This document shows positions 8,836-17,809 of a stretch of DNA of 64,000 bases, one piece after another; the first letter of the stretch is position 1, and the number at the start of each line of letters is the position of its first letter. Source of the stretch: Bradyrhizobium sp. NFR13 (GTDB lineage: Bacteria > Pseudomonadota > Alphaproteobacteria > Rhizobiales > Xanthobacteraceae). The notes below the pieces were generated by a model that was given only the letters and a program-made list of their open reading frames with translations, was not told the origin of the DNA and ran no database searches. The stretch lies in assembly GCF_900114605.1 (NCBI RefSeq), contig NZ_FOTP01000001.1, forward strand, positions 124,001 to 188,000. The letters are read 5' to 3'. A program made the translations under genes and the position numbers.

Positions 8836-9858
8836 TTACGCGCGCGCCAGCACCTTGCGCTCGACGGGATGAATGTCGATGGCGCGCAAGCGGCCCATCC
8901 GCAGCACGTCGATCTCGATCGTCCGATCGATACGGTCGCGATCCAGAATACGGATCAGATCGTCGACGCCATTCACCGGCACGTGATCGAGACTGACGAC
9001 AACATCGCCAGGCAACAGACCCGCCTTGAACGCCGGACCGTCGGGATCCATCTGGTCGATCAGCGCGCCCATGGAGTTCTCGATGCCGGCGAGCACCGCA
9101 TGGCGGCGCGGGATCGGCGCGGTCTGGCCGGACACGCCGATAAATGCGCGGCGGACATAGCCGTGACGAATGATCTCCGACAGCACGAATTGCGCGGTAT
9201 TGCTGGCGACCGCAAAGCAGATGCCCTGCGCGCCCTGGATGATCGCGGTGTTGATGCCGATCACCTCGCCGCGCGACGACACCAGCGCGCCGCCGGAATT
9301 GCCGGGATTGAGCGCGGCATCGGTCTGGATCACGTCCTCGATGTTGCGCCCGCTCACCGAGCGGATCGAGCGGCCGAGTGCCGAGACGACACCGGCGGTG
9401 ACCGTGGATTCGAAGCCGAGCGGATTGCCGATGGCCACGACAAGCTGGCCGCGCTTCAGGTTCTTGGAATTGCCGAGGCCCGCATAGCGCAGGTCGCGCG
9501 CATTATCGGCCCGCAGCAAAGCGAGATCGGTATCGGGATCGGCGCCGAGCACGCGGGCATCGGTGACGACGCCTTCGGTGTCGCGCAGGCGAATATGCCT
9601 GGAATCGCCGACGACATGGCTGTTGGTCAGCACGAGGCCGTCGGGTGAGATGACGATGCCGGAGCCGAGGCCGCCGCGCTCGCGCCTGTCGGGCGTCTTC
9701 GCTCCGGTCTCGACGCGCACAACGGCCGGGCCGACGCGCTCGGTGACATCGATGACGGCGTTCGAATAGGCATCGAGCAGCGCGGCGTCGTTCGGCGCTG
9801 CAGCAACGACGGGTGTCGCGGAATCGTCATCGAAGGGATCTGCGGTGATATCAAGCAT
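8836..9858 (-). CDS. HtrA/DegP-like S1C serine protease with one PDZ domain
   Basis: A trypsin-fold protease of 340 residues. The catalytic triad is visible as His81 (TNSHVVG), Asp111 (TDLALLR) and Ser188 (NPGNSGGA). A single PDZ domain occupies about residues 235-330 (GALIDQMDPDGPAFKAGLLPG marks its start and carboxylate loop). HtrA proteins degrade or refold damaged periplasmic proteins. This one has no obvious signal peptide: the N-terminus is acidic and polar (MLDITADPFDDDSATP), so a cytoplasmic location or an unusual export route is possible. An alternative upstream start with a signal sequence was not found. It converges with the gene ending at 8729. Confidence 0.88.
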   Translation of the reverse strand: MLDITADPFDDDSATPVVAAAPNDAALLDAYSNAVIDVTERVGPAVVRVETGAKTPDRRERGGLGSGIVISPDGLVLTNSHVVGDSRHIRLRDTEGVVTDARVLGADPDTDLALLRADNARDLRYAGLGNSKNLKRGQLVVAIGNPLGFESTVTAGVVSALGRSIRSVSGRNIEDVIQTDAALNPGNSGGALVSSRGEVIGINTAIIQGAQGICFAVASNTAQFVLSEIIRHGYVRRAFIGVSGQTAPIPRRHAVLAGIENSMGALIDQMDPDGPAFKAGLLPGDVVVSLDHVPVNGVDDLIRILDRDRIDRTIEIDVLRMGRLRAIDIHPVERKVLARA

Positions 9859-10056
9859 GGCGGTGCTTCCTTTGAGATTTAGATGGCCCCGGCGCGCACC
9901 ACTGCAAGTGCAGCATGCGCGGGAGACATGGCCGGGCTGCGCCGCGCTTTAACCTCAGGTCTGTTCAAAGCGTGACTTTACGCCGCAGCTCAGCGCACCT
10001 ATGTTTTGCGCGCGGCTGTCGATGGTGATGAGCGCTTTTCAAGGGACGAAACCACG

Positions 10057-11376
10057 ATGGCCAAGCAACCCTGGTATCGCATTCTCTATATCCAGGTGCT
10101 GATCGCGATCGCGATCGGCGTCACCGTAGGCTACTTCTATCCGGATGCCGGCAAGGCCCTGAAGCCGCTCGGCGACGGCTTCATTGCGCTGATCAAGATG
10201 ATGATCGCGCCGGCGATCTTCTGCACCGTGGTGCACGGCATCGCCTCGATCGGTGACATGAGCAAGGTCGGCCGCATCGGCGGCAAGACGCTGTTGTATT
10301 TCGAGACGGTCTCCACCCTGGCGCTGCTGATCGGCCTCCTGGTCGGCCACTTCCTGCAGCCCGGCGCCGGCTTCAATATCGATCCCTCCACATTGGACGC
10401 AAAATCCGTCGCCAGCTATGTCAGCCGCGCCAAGGAGGAAAGCTTCGTCACCCATCTGATGGGAATCATTCCGACGTCCTATTTCGACTCGCTGGCCAAA
10501 GGCGATCTGCTGCAGGTGCTGCTGGTGGCGATCCTGTCCGGCTTCGCGATCTCGCATATGGGAAAACCCGGCGAAAAGATCGCTGAAGGCGTCGATCTCG
10601 CGGGCAAGATGTTCTTCCGCATCATCGGCATGATCGTGCAGCTCGCGCCCATCGGCGCCTTTGGCGCGATGGCTTTCACCATCGGCTCGTTCGGCCTCGG
10701 CGCCCTCGTCAATCTCGGCTATCTCATCTTCACCTTCTATCTGGCGTCGCTGCTGTTCGTGCTGCTGGTGCTCGGCGGCATCGCCCGTGCCTTCGGTTTC
10801 TCGATCCTGCGCTTCATCGGCTATATCAAGGACGAACTACTGATCGTGCTCGGCACCTCGTCGTCCGAGACCGTGCTGCCGCGCATGATCACCAAGATGG
10901 AAGCCCTGGGCGCATCGAAGCCGGTGGTCGGCCTCGTCATTCCGACCGGCTACAGCTTCAATCTCGACGGCACCAATATCTATATGACGCTCGCCACGCT
11001 GTTTCTGGCGCAGGCCACCAACACGCATCTCACCTTCGGCCAGATGGCTGCGGTGCTCGGCGTGGCGATGCTGACATCGAAGGGCGCATCGGGCGTCACC
11101 GGCGCGGGCTTCGTGACACTGGCCGCGACGCTGTCGATCATCCCCGATATTCCCATCACCGCACTGGCCATCATCGTCGGCATCGACAAGTTCATGAGCG
11201 AATGCCGCGCGCTCACCAATCTGATCGGCAATGGCGTCGCCACCATCGTCATCAGCCGCTGGGAAGGCGAACTCGATCGCCATCAACTCCACGAGGCGCT
11301 GCTGCATCCGATCGATTTCGGCGAAGAGATGGAGCGCCGGCCGCTGGAAGAACTGCCGGCAAAATCCGCCGCCTGA
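10057..11376 (+). CDS. dctA: C4-dicarboxylate:cation symporter DctA
   Basis: An inner-membrane dicarboxylate/amino acid:cation symporter (DAACS family) of 439 residues that takes up succinate, fumarate and malate. Typical hydrophobic helices are present, with the SSSETVLPR motif of reentrant loop 1 and [16 protein letters not shown] in the substrate-binding region. The start [11 protein letters not shown] at 10057 is chosen over the upstream ATG at 10006 because homologues begin at this point and AAGGGA lies about 10 bases before it. No dctB/dctD regulatory pair is adjacent. In rhizobial relatives DctA feeds symbiotic nitrogen fixation; that role is not implied here. Confidence 0.92.
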   Translation: MAKQPWYRILYIQVLIAIAIGVTVGYFYPDAGKALKPLGDGFIALIKMMIAPAIFCTVVHGIASIGDMSKVGRIGGKTLLYFETVSTLALLIGLLVGHFLQPGAGFNIDPSTLDAKSVASYVSRAKEESFVTHLMGIIPTSYFDSLAKGDLLQVLLVAILSGFAISHMGKPGEKIAEGVDLAGKMFFRIIGMIVQLAPIGAFGAMAFTIGSFGLGALVNLGYLIFTFYLASLLFVLLVLGGIARAFGFSILRFIGYIKDELLIVLGTSSSETVLPRMITKMEALGASKPVVGLVIPTGYSFNLDGTNIYMTLATLFLAQATNTHLTFGQMAAVLGVAMLTSKGASGVTGAGFVTLAATLSIIPDIPITALAIIVGIDKFMSECRALTNLIGNGVATIVISRWEGELDRHQLHEALLHPIDFGEEMERRPLEELPAKSAA

Positions 11377-11385
11377 TCGCCCTGT

Positions 11386-11700
11386 CTAGGGCACGCGATC
11401 CGGCATCAGCGTCGCCGCCGCCTCTGCGCTGGCGTCCGCACCTGACAGCAACAGATACTGCCCGTTCTGCAACGTCGCGGCGCTCGCCACGACGACAGCG
11501 CGCTTCGGGCAGATGCCAAGGCAGCTCGTCAGCACCACACGGGGACTTTTGACGTCCTGCTTGGCGCTGCGGCGTTTCAAGTCCGACTTGAGCGATTTGC
11601 GCAGCGCCTTCCCATCATCAATGCGACCAAGGCATTTCTTGCAGACGAGAACAGGCGATGCGCGGCGCAAGCGCGCGGTGACGACGGGTTTAGTGGCCAT
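11386..11700 (-). CDS. (2Fe-2S) ferredoxin-like small protein
   Basis: A 104-residue basic protein with four cysteines arranged as VCKKC near the N-terminus and SCLGIC about 37 residues later. The second pair followed by PKRAVVV resembles the thioredoxin-like 2Fe-2S ferredoxin fold, so an electron-transfer role is plausible. The first pair is C-x2-C rather than the longer spacing of classic members of that fold, so cluster binding is inference. It converges with dctA, with only 9 bases between the stop codons. Confidence 0.6.
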   Translation of the reverse strand: MATKPVVTARLRRASPVLVCKKCLGRIDDGKALRKSLKSDLKRRSAKQDVKSPRVVLTSCLGICPKRAVVVASAATLQNGQYLLLSGADASAEAAATLMPDRVP

Positions 11701-11734
11701 TCCGTTTATATAGACACCGCCCTCTGCTTTGCGA

Positions 11735-11914
11735 TCACCCCGACCGGCGGTTGCTGGTGTTCTGCGTGAGATTGCCGTGCGCCGCCTGCTCGCGAATATT
11801 GTGCTTCTCGTCGTCGCGATGACCCTTGGTATTATCGAGCGTGACCTTCGGCGCGCTGCCAGGTCCCTTGTCGCTGCAGTTATCCTCGGGAACGGGCTGG
11901 ATGTGCTTGGTCAT
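11735..11914 (-). CDS. Small hydrophilic conserved protein, 59 residues
   Basis: The product begins MTKHIQPVPEDN and is rich in Asn, Asp, Lys, Gly and His, with no hydrophobic segment, so it is probably an unfolded or nucleic-acid-associated cytoplasmic protein. I recall similar short MTKHIQPVPEDN proteins from Bradyrhizobium-type genomes, without known function. The start is set by a very good Shine-Dalgarno (AAGGGGAGA) 6 bases upstream. A longer reading of this frame up to 12316 exists but would discard that ribosome site. Confidence 0.55.
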   Translation of the reverse strand: MTKHIQPVPEDNCSDKGPGSAPKVTLDNTKGHRDDEKHNIREQAAHGNLTQNTSNRRSG

Positions 11915-12058
11915 CGGGAATCTCCCCTTGCAGGTCGGGGGCAACGCAGCCGTCCAAACTGCGTTCCTTAACCAGGCGCCAGCACATGAAATCGCCGCCT
12001 GCCGTTGAACCTTCTGGCGCCGTTGTTTGACGCATAAAATGTTGAGTGGGGGCGCTGC

Positions 12059-12334
12059 ATGAAAATCGCGATGCTGATCTTGCTGGGTCTGGTCCTGGGG
12101 TTGCTCGGTGGAGCGGCCGTGGGGATCGGAGCCGGTGTTGCATGGGTCGAATTGTTCAAGACCAGCAATTTCGAGGGCTATAGCGCCATGCTGGTGTTTT
12201 TCACCTTCATGCCCATTGGCGCACTCCTTGGCGCCGTCGGCGGGGCCCTGCTGTTTGGCATCATGGCCGCCCGCAATGGCGATGTCGCCATGGAACCGCT
12301 CCCCGTGCAGGACCACGAGCAGACATACCGGTAA
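12059..12334 (+). CDS. Small two-helix membrane protein
   Basis: A 91-residue protein with two predicted membrane helices, about residues 4-28 (MLILLGLVLGLLGGAAVG region) and 43-70 (MLVFFTFMPIGALLGAVGG region), both Gly-rich, followed by a short polar tail. No recognisable domain. It stands alone between the small hydrophilic gene on the other strand and the SnoaL-like gene. Function unknown. Confidence 0.55.
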   Translation: MKIAMLILLGLVLGLLGGAAVGIGAGVAWVELFKTSNFEGYSAMLVFFTFMPIGALLGAVGGALLFGIMAARNGDVAMEPLPVQDHEQTYR

Positions 12335-12527
12335 GGTTATGCCGACGCCGCAATGCAGCTTAACGTTTTGGTGAGCAGCTCCTCACCACGAACATTTGTG
12401 CATTGCAAAATAAACCGTTGAATTTTAGCGAAATTATATTACTTCAGCTATCAAGCAATTTGTGCAGACCGCCCGGGCAACGTTGCCCCGGCGCGCAAGT
12501 GTTTCAACCATTTTCAGGACTATCCCA

Positions 12528-12959
12528 ATGACAGAGCACAGCCTCTGGCGTTTTTCGCGTGCGTTGCATCGCGCCATCAATGAACGCCAACTCGACCAAC
12601 TCGCTGACATCATCGACGACAATATCGAATGGGCGGTCTACGGGCCGATCGACATGTTTCCGTTTCTCGGTGCGCGCCACGGCAAAGCCGCCGTGCTCGA
12701 TGTCTGCAAGCAGATCGCCGACAATGTGCGTGTGCATCGCTTCGAGCGCGAGTCGATGATCCTTGGTGATGAGTCTGGCTCCGCCATGATGCGCTTCTCG
12801 CTGACCGCGCTGGATTCGAACCGCCCTATCAGCCTGCGGCTGGCGCAATTCGCGCAGTTCAAGGCCGGGCGTCTGACCAGCATGCGCGTGGTCGTCGATA
12901 CGTTCGACCTGGTCGAACAGGCATTGGGCCGGCCTATCCATCTGCCGAAGATCGCCTGA
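12528..12959 (+). CDS. SnoaL/NTF2-like domain protein
   Basis: A 143-residue single-domain protein. The order FSRALHRAINERQLDQLADIIDDNIEWAVYGPIDMFPFLGARHGKAAV (seen in segments) is typical of SnoaL-like NTF2-fold proteins: an N-terminal helix pair, then a polar cavity built around the W-x-V-Y-G-P strand. Such proteins are polyketide-cyclase-like enzymes or ligand-binding proteins; the substrate cannot be predicted. The start MTEHSLWRF at 12528 is preferred because the 22 codons upstream look non-coding. The preceding 190 bases are AT-rich around 12400-12450 and probably hold its promoter. Confidence 0.7.
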   Translation: MTEHSLWRFSRALHRAINERQLDQLADIIDDNIEWAVYGPIDMFPFLGARHGKAAVLDVCKQIADNVRVHRFERESMILGDESGSAMMRFSLTALDSNRPISLRLAQFAQFKAGRLTSMRVVVDTFDLVEQALGRPIHLPKIA

Positions 12960-13080
12960 GCGGCACGGCGATCGCCAATCGCCACGTCCATCCCCAGCGA
13001 AATGTTGCGACGCCACAATTCGGCCGGGCCTGATGGTATTATGTGCCAATCGATCCGCGATCTTGCTGGGCAGTGGCACG

Positions 13081-13977
13081 ATGGCTTCAATCAAACCGAC
13101 ATATTGGGCGCTCATCGCAGCACTCGGCGGAACCGCGTTTGCCTTTCCGGTTCACGCGCAGAATCCGTGGCGCGGTCTCGTCGATGTTGCGCCGCCTCCC
13201 GGTGAAATAGAGCAGGTCGACACGGCAGCCACTCCTCCTGCCGACGCCCCGGAACCCGACTGGAGCCTCTTGAATACCGACGATTCGCCGACGGCGAAGG
13301 CATCGCTCCGCGAGAAGCGCTCGTCGCTGATCGTCGGCAGCCCGTCGTCCAGCTGGACTTCCAACGACAGCAACGGCGCGTCCGCACTCTCGGTCAAGCA
13401 GTCGGTTACGCCGTTCTGGGATACCCGCGTCGGCGCCGACATCAATGTCGCGCGGCAAAACGCGCCGCGCAGCGCAGCCGATGCCTACCGCAACCAATTC
13501 GGAGACGGCACGGCGCAGGCCCAATCGGGCGGCGCAGCCTGGGCGGCCGCGACTGCTCCCGGCGTGGGTTCGATCTGGGACAAGACGGCGATCGAAGCGC
13601 GCGTCGATCCGGGCGCGGATCAAACCAAACTGGGCACGTCGCTCAGCAAGTCGGTACCCATTGCCGGCGATCAGTATTCGCTGACGCTGCAGAGCGGCTA
13701 CAACGTGATCCAGCAAGGCAGCATTCCAGCCATTGGTTACAACGGTCGCCCCACGCGAAGCTACGAGACCGACCAGCTCGCGCGCTTCAACATCACCGAT
13801 ACCGGCACCAGCTTCATCGCCGGGCAATCGCTCGCAACCACCGACGACAAATGGCTGCGCAAGTTCGGCGCCGAGCAGAAGCTGTTTGGCGGCGTCAACG
13901 TCTCCGGATCGATCAGCGAGACTGTCCAGGGCGTGACCAACAAGACGTTCTCGGCCGGCTTCAAGCATAGTTGGTGA
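13081..13977 (+). CDS. Exported protein, possible outer-membrane barrel
   Basis: A 298-residue protein with a signal peptide (MASIKPTYWALIAALGGTAFA, cleavage near VHAQ) and a Pro/Asp-rich linker. The region from about residue 95 to the end has alternating polar and hydrophobic strands (ISxSVKQSVTPFWDTRVGADINV, KLFGGVNVSGSISETVQGV type). The last residue is Trp (AGFKHSW), a C-terminal aromatic as in outer-membrane barrels recognised by BamA. I know no named family. The ATG at 13081 is preferred since the signal peptide begins there. Confidence 0.6.
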   Translation: MASIKPTYWALIAALGGTAFAFPVHAQNPWRGLVDVAPPPGEIEQVDTAATPPADAPEPDWSLLNTDDSPTAKASLREKRSSLIVGSPSSSWTSNDSNGASALSVKQSVTPFWDTRVGADINVARQNAPRSAADAYRNQFGDGTAQAQSGGAAWAAATAPGVGSIWDKTAIEARVDPGADQTKLGTSLSKSVPIAGDQYSLTLQSGYNVIQQGSIPAIGYNGRPTRSYETDQLARFNITDTGTSFIAGQSLATTDDKWLRKFGAEQKLFGGVNVSGSISETVQGVTNKTFSAGFKHSW

Positions 13978-14148
13978 ATTAAGTTTTAATACACTTTGCC
14001 AGACGATTGCCGGCAAAGATCGGCGCCCTGCCGCATATTCGCCGCGATCTCGTCAAAATCCACTGCGCAGATGTACACGTAAATTTGTCATGCGGGGGAC
14101 CGCGCTCGCTCACTGTGAAGTTCACTTCACACAAACAAGGAAGAGCTG

Positions 14149-14589
14149 ATGAGTGCCATTCGTTCAGAACAGACAGAAGCCAAAGATGACGACAGCAACC
14201 TCGCCGCTGTGTCCGAAGTCGAAGCGGGCATCCGCGACTTCGTGCGCAACGATATCGCTTACCTCCGTCGTCCGGTGCCTGGCATGGTGAACAATTCAAG
14301 CGAGACCAGCAGCAGCACCGATGCGCCGCTGGAAACGACCACCGAAGCGACCGTCAACAGCGTCAACTCGCTGATCCAGCGTGTCGCCGGCACCTCGCTC
14401 GGCGAGATCGAGAAACTGGTTTCCGAACTGGAGAGCCTCCGCGACCTGCTCCACGCCGAGGGCCAGCGCGTTCAGCGCGAGATCTCCGGCTACGCGCAGC
14501 TCAGCCAGGCCGCAATGAAGTCGACCCGCCTGATCGCCGACAATGTCGCTCAGTGGAAGCGTACCGCTGATGGTCTGCGTCACGACTGA
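14149..14589 (+). CDS. Conserved small helical protein, 146 residues
   Basis: A soluble acidic protein with a Ser/Thr-rich linker (about residues 46-70) and a helical C-terminal half (about 73-145) with heptad-like spacing: NSLIQRVAGTSLGEIEKLVSE and then ELESLRDLLHAEGQRVQREI. This suggests a coiled coil. No catalytic motif or known domain is recognised. GGAAGAG lies about 5 bases before the ATG. A strong terminator follows the stop, so it is a single-gene transcript. Confidence 0.6.
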   Translation: MSAIRSEQTEAKDDDSNLAAVSEVEAGIRDFVRNDIAYLRRPVPGMVNNSSETSSSTDAPLETTTEATVNSVNSLIQRVAGTSLGEIEKLVSELESLRDLLHAEGQRVQREISGYAQLSQAAMKSTRLIADNVAQWKRTADGLRHD

Positions 14590-14614
14590 TCGGCACTGGA
14601 CCGCCCGAATCACA

Positions 14615-14645
14615 AGCCGCCGCCCGAAAGGGCGGCGGCTTTTTC
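14615..14645 (+). terminator. Rho-independent terminator after the helical protein gene
   Basis: Stem AGCCGCCGCCC with loop GAAA and matching arm GGGCGGCGGCT, followed by a run of T. It lies 26 bases past the stop at 14589. Confidence 0.85.
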
Positions 14646-14732
14646 GTGAACCCGTTCAATTGAACTTTATTCGTTTTGTTCCCGACCAACGGCTACGCAG
14701 CATCCGTGAACTGCTTTTGGGGGAATCAATCC

Positions 14733-14870
14733 GTGGAGACCATTCGGCCGAACAAAACCGATCCAATTCCGGTGCGCAGCAACGCGCCCAGGATGGGGAC
14801 CATTATCTTGCGTTTTGTCGGATTGCTGTTGGTGGCTGTGGCGCTGCTCGCCTGGGCCTGGAGTCGCTGA
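14733..14870 (+). CDS. Very small single-helix membrane protein, 45 residues
   Basis: A GTG start preceded by GGGGGA at about 8 bases gives 45 residues: a polar N-terminus rich in Pro and Asn, then one membrane helix (IILRFVGLLLVAVALLAWAW) ending in SR. A terminator lies 26 bases downstream, so the unit has its own ribosome site and end signal. No family is recognised. It could be missed by gene finders because of size and the GTG start. Confidence 0.5.
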   Translation: METIRPNKTDPIPVRSNAPRMGTIILRFVGLLLVAVALLAWAWSR

Positions 14871-14896
14871 GGTCGTCATCATCGACCCCACTCACG

Positions 14897-14925
14897 AAAA
14901 AACCCGCGCGGTTCGGCGCGGGTTT
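14897..14925. terminator. Bidirectional terminator hairpin
   Basis: Stem AACCCGCGC with a 6-base loop and arm GCGCGGGTT, with an A run on the left and TTT on the right. It sits between the small membrane protein gene ending at 14870 and the convergent gene ending at 14945 and can serve both. Confidence 0.8.
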
Positions 14926-14944
14926 GGTTAGCAAATCGTAAAAA

Positions 14945-15088
14945 TTACTCGCTGACGACCGCGCTGCTCTCGAGCGTATAGGCGCCATCGGCATAGCCCT
15001 TGACCACCATGCAAGTGGCCAGCATCACCGCAAGCGTCACGCTTGCAAAGATGAAGCCCACAAATTTCAATCCGGTGCGGTCAGCCAT
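14945..15088 (-). CDS. Small single-helix membrane protein, 47 residues
   Basis: Starts MADRTGLKFVGFIFASVTLA and has one membrane helix (about residues 8-30) followed by a short polar tail. Similar proteins starting MADRxxLKFVGF occur in Bradyrhizobium-type genomes as far as I recall; the function is unknown. The ATG at 15088 has TTGGGGA upstream on the minus strand, which favours it over the longer reading from 15133. Confidence 0.6.
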   Translation of the reverse strand: MADRTGLKFVGFIFASVTLAVMLATCMVVKGYADGAYTLESSAVVSE

Positions 15089-15213
15089 TGTCGTCCCCAA
15101 AATCATCCTGCGAAGTGTCGTCTCGGTCGTCATACCCGTGTGTCGCAGATCACGCTCACAAGGTTCAGAACCCCTTAACAGAGCCAGGGTTCCCTCGATA
15201 AAATTTGAAATGG

Positions 15214-15696
15214 TTAAGCCGCGTCGCCCCGTTGCGGCAGGAAGACCGAACCGAGGAAGCTATAGGCCTCCTCGCCGCGCTGATTAACGGCAACGTTCTT
15301 CGACTGCAAGATGCCCCAACCCGGACGCGTCGCCGTCGCCCGTACAGACACAACCTCGCTGCTATAGGTCAGGGTGTCGCCCGCAAGAACGGGCCGGATC
15401 CAGCGCAGATCACGAAAGCCGGGCGATGGCCCACCGACTGGAGGCTCTTCGCCACGCGCCTCTGCCTCCGCCTTGGCGCGCTGGCCGTCAGCCACCAGCA
15501 ACTTCATGCAGACCGACGCGACGTGCCAGCCCGAGGCTGCGAGACCGCCGAACAGCGACTTGCGACCGGCCTCTTCATCGAGATGGAATGGCTGTGGATC
15601 GAATTGTTCGGCAAACGTCTTGATCGACTCGGCCGTGAACGTGAACGAACCGAGTTCGCGGCGATGACCGATTTGGATGTCTTCCAGATAGCGCAT
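15214..15696 (-). CDS. MaoC-like (hot-dog fold) dehydratase, second of a pair
   Basis: A 160-residue single hot-dog domain of the MaoC/R-specific enoyl-CoA hydratase family. The active-site region FDPQPFHLDEEAG (about residues 31-43) carries the family Asp and His. A hydrophobic helix with G-L-A-A-S-G-W-H follows. The likely reaction is hydration or dehydration of an acyl-CoA thioester. It lies 9 bases after the sister gene at 15706-16164, so the two form an operon and may make a heterodimer with a composite active site. Confidence 0.85.
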   Translation of the reverse strand: MRYLEDIQIGHRRELGSFTFTAESIKTFAEQFDPQPFHLDEEAGRKSLFGGLAASGWHVASVCMKLLVADGQRAKAEAEARGEEPPVGGPSPGFRDLRWIRPVLAGDTLTYSSEVVSVRATATRPGWGILQSKNVAVNQRGEEAYSFLGSVFLPQRGDAA

Positions 15697-15705
15697 GCTG
15701 CGACC

Positions 15706-16164
15706 CTAATTCCCGGCAGCGGCTTCACGCCGCCCGATCATGATCGGCGTGATCATCTCGGAAATCGTCTGCCCCTTGGCGTTGAGCATGCTGAACTTGA
15801 ATTTGACAATGCCCAAAGTCGGTCGGCTTTGTGATGCGCGCGCTTCGACCACTTCGACATCCAGCGTCAGATCATCGCCCGGCCGAAATGGCGCCAGCCA
15901 TCGCATCTGATCGACGCCCGGCGAGCCCATCGATGCGCTCTTGTGCAGAAACCCGTCATAGATCATGCGCATCATCAGCGAACACATGTGCCAGCCAGAA
16001 CCGGCAAGCCCCTTCAGCATCGACGCATTCGCCGCATCCTCATCAAGATGCATGGGCTGCGGGTCATATTCCCGCGCATATGCAACAATCTCGTCGCGGG
16101 TGATGTGACGCGGCCCAAATGTGCCGAAATGGCCGGGCTTAAAATCTTCAAATGTCAGGGTCAT
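15706..16164 (-). CDS. MaoC-like (hot-dog fold) dehydratase, first of a pair
   Basis: A 152-residue hot-dog protein closely matching its neighbour in layout: YDPQPMHLDEDAA at about 31-43 gives the Asp and His of the hydratase site, and GLAGSGWHMCSL is the helix motif. It is the promoter-proximal gene of the pair; the 178 bases between it and the divergent DUF4282 gene at 16343 should hold both promoters. No fatty-acid or PHA gene is adjacent, so the acyl substrate cannot be inferred. Confidence 0.85.
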   Translation of the reverse strand: MTLTFEDFKPGHFGTFGPRHITRDEIVAYAREYDPQPMHLDEDAANASMLKGLAGSGWHMCSLMMRMIYDGFLHKSASMGSPGVDQMRWLAPFRPGDDLTLDVEVVEARASQSRPTLGIVKFKFSMLNAKGQTISEMITPIMIGRREAAAGN

Positions 16165-16342
16165 AATGGGGGATGCCGTCGAGGAAGCCTGATTGTGGCC
16201 GTTATTTGCAGCAATCTCAACCCGGTCGCTTGCATGGCTTTCCCGCGATCCTGCCCGTCAACGTGGTCGGGCCGGAATATTTGAAGCCGTTTATCGATGC
16301 GATTGAATTTGTCATACATCTACCGGGCGGGGGATTTCACCG

Positions 16343-16654
16343 ATGTTCGAATTTCGGGATCTGTTTCAGTGGGACCGTTTCATCACACCCACAATCATCA
16401 AGACGTTCTACTGGCTGGTGATCGCACTGATCATTCTGTTCGGCATCTCCGGGATCTTCTCCGGTCTCGCCGCAATGGCCATAAGCCCGTTCGGCGGCTT
16501 CATCCTCGTGATGTCGAGCCTCGCCAGCGTGATCGTCGGCATCATTTTCGCGCGCATTGCGGCTGAGTTCGTTCTGATCGTGTTTCGCATCAACGAACAT
16601 CTCGGCGCGATAAGGGATCAGGGGCAGACGCTGGGTCAGCACCAGCAGTATTAA
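16343..16654 (+). CDS. DUF4282-type small membrane protein
   Basis: A 103-residue protein with the typical start FxFxDLFQWDRFITPTII, then two membrane helices (about residues 22-45 and 50-75) and a polar tail containing RIxEHL. The arrangement matches DUF4282, a family of small inner-membrane proteins of unknown function. It is divergent from the MaoC pair and convergent with ychF. Confidence 0.75.
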   Translation: MFEFRDLFQWDRFITPTIIKTFYWLVIALIILFGISGIFSGLAAMAISPFGGFILVMSSLASVIVGIIFARIAAEFVLIVFRINEHLGAIRDQGQTLGQHQQY

Positions 16655-16702
16655 GTGCTTGAGCCCCGCTCCTCGATCATGTGAGGAGCGGGGCCAAGAC
16701 GC

Positions 16703-17800
16703 TTAGGTATTGAAGCGGAAATGCAGCACATCGCCGTCGGCGACGACATATTCCTTGCCTTCCAGCCGCAGCTTGCCGCCATCGCGTGCACCGGCTTCAC
16801 CACCGAGCCTGACATAGTCGTCATAGCCGATGGTTTCCGCTCGGATGAAGCCCTTCTCGAAATCCGTATGAATGACGGCTGCGGCCTGCGGTGCCTTGGT
16901 GCCCTGCGTGATGGTCCAGGCGCGCGCTTCCTTAGGGCCGACGGTGAAATAAGTGATGAGGTGCAGCAGCGCATAGCCGGCACGGATCAGCTTATCGAGA
17001 CCGGCTTCTTCGAGACCGAGCGTTTCAAGGAATTCGGTGCGCTCCTCGCGTGACAAAGTCGCGATTTCGGATTCGATCTTGGCTGAGATCGCGACCGCGA
17101 CGGCGCCTTCTTTCGCGGCATGCTCCGCAACCCGCTTCGAATATTCATTGCCTTCGCCAGCCGCGCCTTCTTCGACGTTGCAGACATAAAGAACAGGCTT
17201 GGACGTCAACAGGCCGAGCATACGGAACGCACGCTCCTCTTCCGGCTTGCGCTCGAGGCCACGCGTCGGCTTGCCGTCACGCAACAGCACCAGAGCGCGC
17301 TGGACCAGATCGAGCTGCTCCTTGGCATCCTTGTCGTTGCCCTTGGCCTTCTTGCTCAGGTTGTCGATGCGCTTTTCGCAAGAATCCAGATCGGCGAGCA
17401 TCAGCTCGGTCTCGATGATCTCGATATCGGCGAGCGGATCGATCTTGCCTTCGACATGGGTGATGTCGTCATCGATGAAACAACGCACCACATGGGCGAC
17501 GGCATCGACTTCGCGAATGGTGGCGAGGAACTGGTTGCCGAGACCTTCGCCCTTCGAAGCGCCCTTCACCAGGCCCGCGATGTCCACGAAGGTCAGGCGT
17601 GTCGGAATGATCTGCTGCGATTTGCCGATCTCGGAGAGCTTGTCGAGCCGCTTGTCCGGAACTGCGACTTCACCGACATTGGGCTCGATGGTGCAGAACG
17701 GATAGTTCGCAGCCTGCGCAGCAGCGGTTTCCGTGAGCGCATTGAACAACGTCGATTTGCCGACATTCGGCAGTCCGACGATCCCGCATTTGAATCCCAT
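16703..17800 (-). CDS. ychF: Redox-regulated ATPase YchF (Obg family)
   Basis: A 365-residue Obg-family P-loop protein that prefers ATP and binds ribosomes. It starts [17 protein letters not shown] with Walker A GLPNVGKS, has the switch region [19 protein letters not shown], and replaces the GTP-specific NKxD by NVEE, as expected for YchF. A coiled-coil insertion and the C-terminal TGS domain ([15 protein letters not shown] onward) follow. Length is the family norm. It lies in a run rplY-pth-ychF; pth ends 9 bases upstream. Confidence 0.95.
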   Translation of the reverse strand: MGFKCGIVGLPNVGKSTLFNALTETAAAQAANYPFCTIEPNVGEVAVPDKRLDKLSEIGKSQQIIPTRLTFVDIAGLVKGASKGEGLGNQFLATIREVDAVAHVVRCFIDDDITHVEGKIDPLADIEIIETELMLADLDSCEKRIDNLSKKAKGNDKDAKEQLDLVQRALVLLRDGKPTRGLERKPEEERAFRMLGLLTSKPVLYVCNVEEGAAGEGNEYSKRVAEHAAKEGAVAVAISAKIESEIATLSREERTEFLETLGLEEAGLDKLIRAGYALLHLITYFTVGPKEARAWTITQGTKAPQAAAVIHTDFEKGFIRAETIGYDDYVRLGGEAGARDGGKLRLEGKEYVVADGDVLHFRFNT

Positions 17801-17809
17801 GATCCTGTC

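Noticed and set aside
8833-9648. 271-codon plus-strand open frame opposite the HtrA-like gene
   Set aside because: Shadow of the protease gene; no family features, and composition dominated by Arg, His, Asp and Ala.
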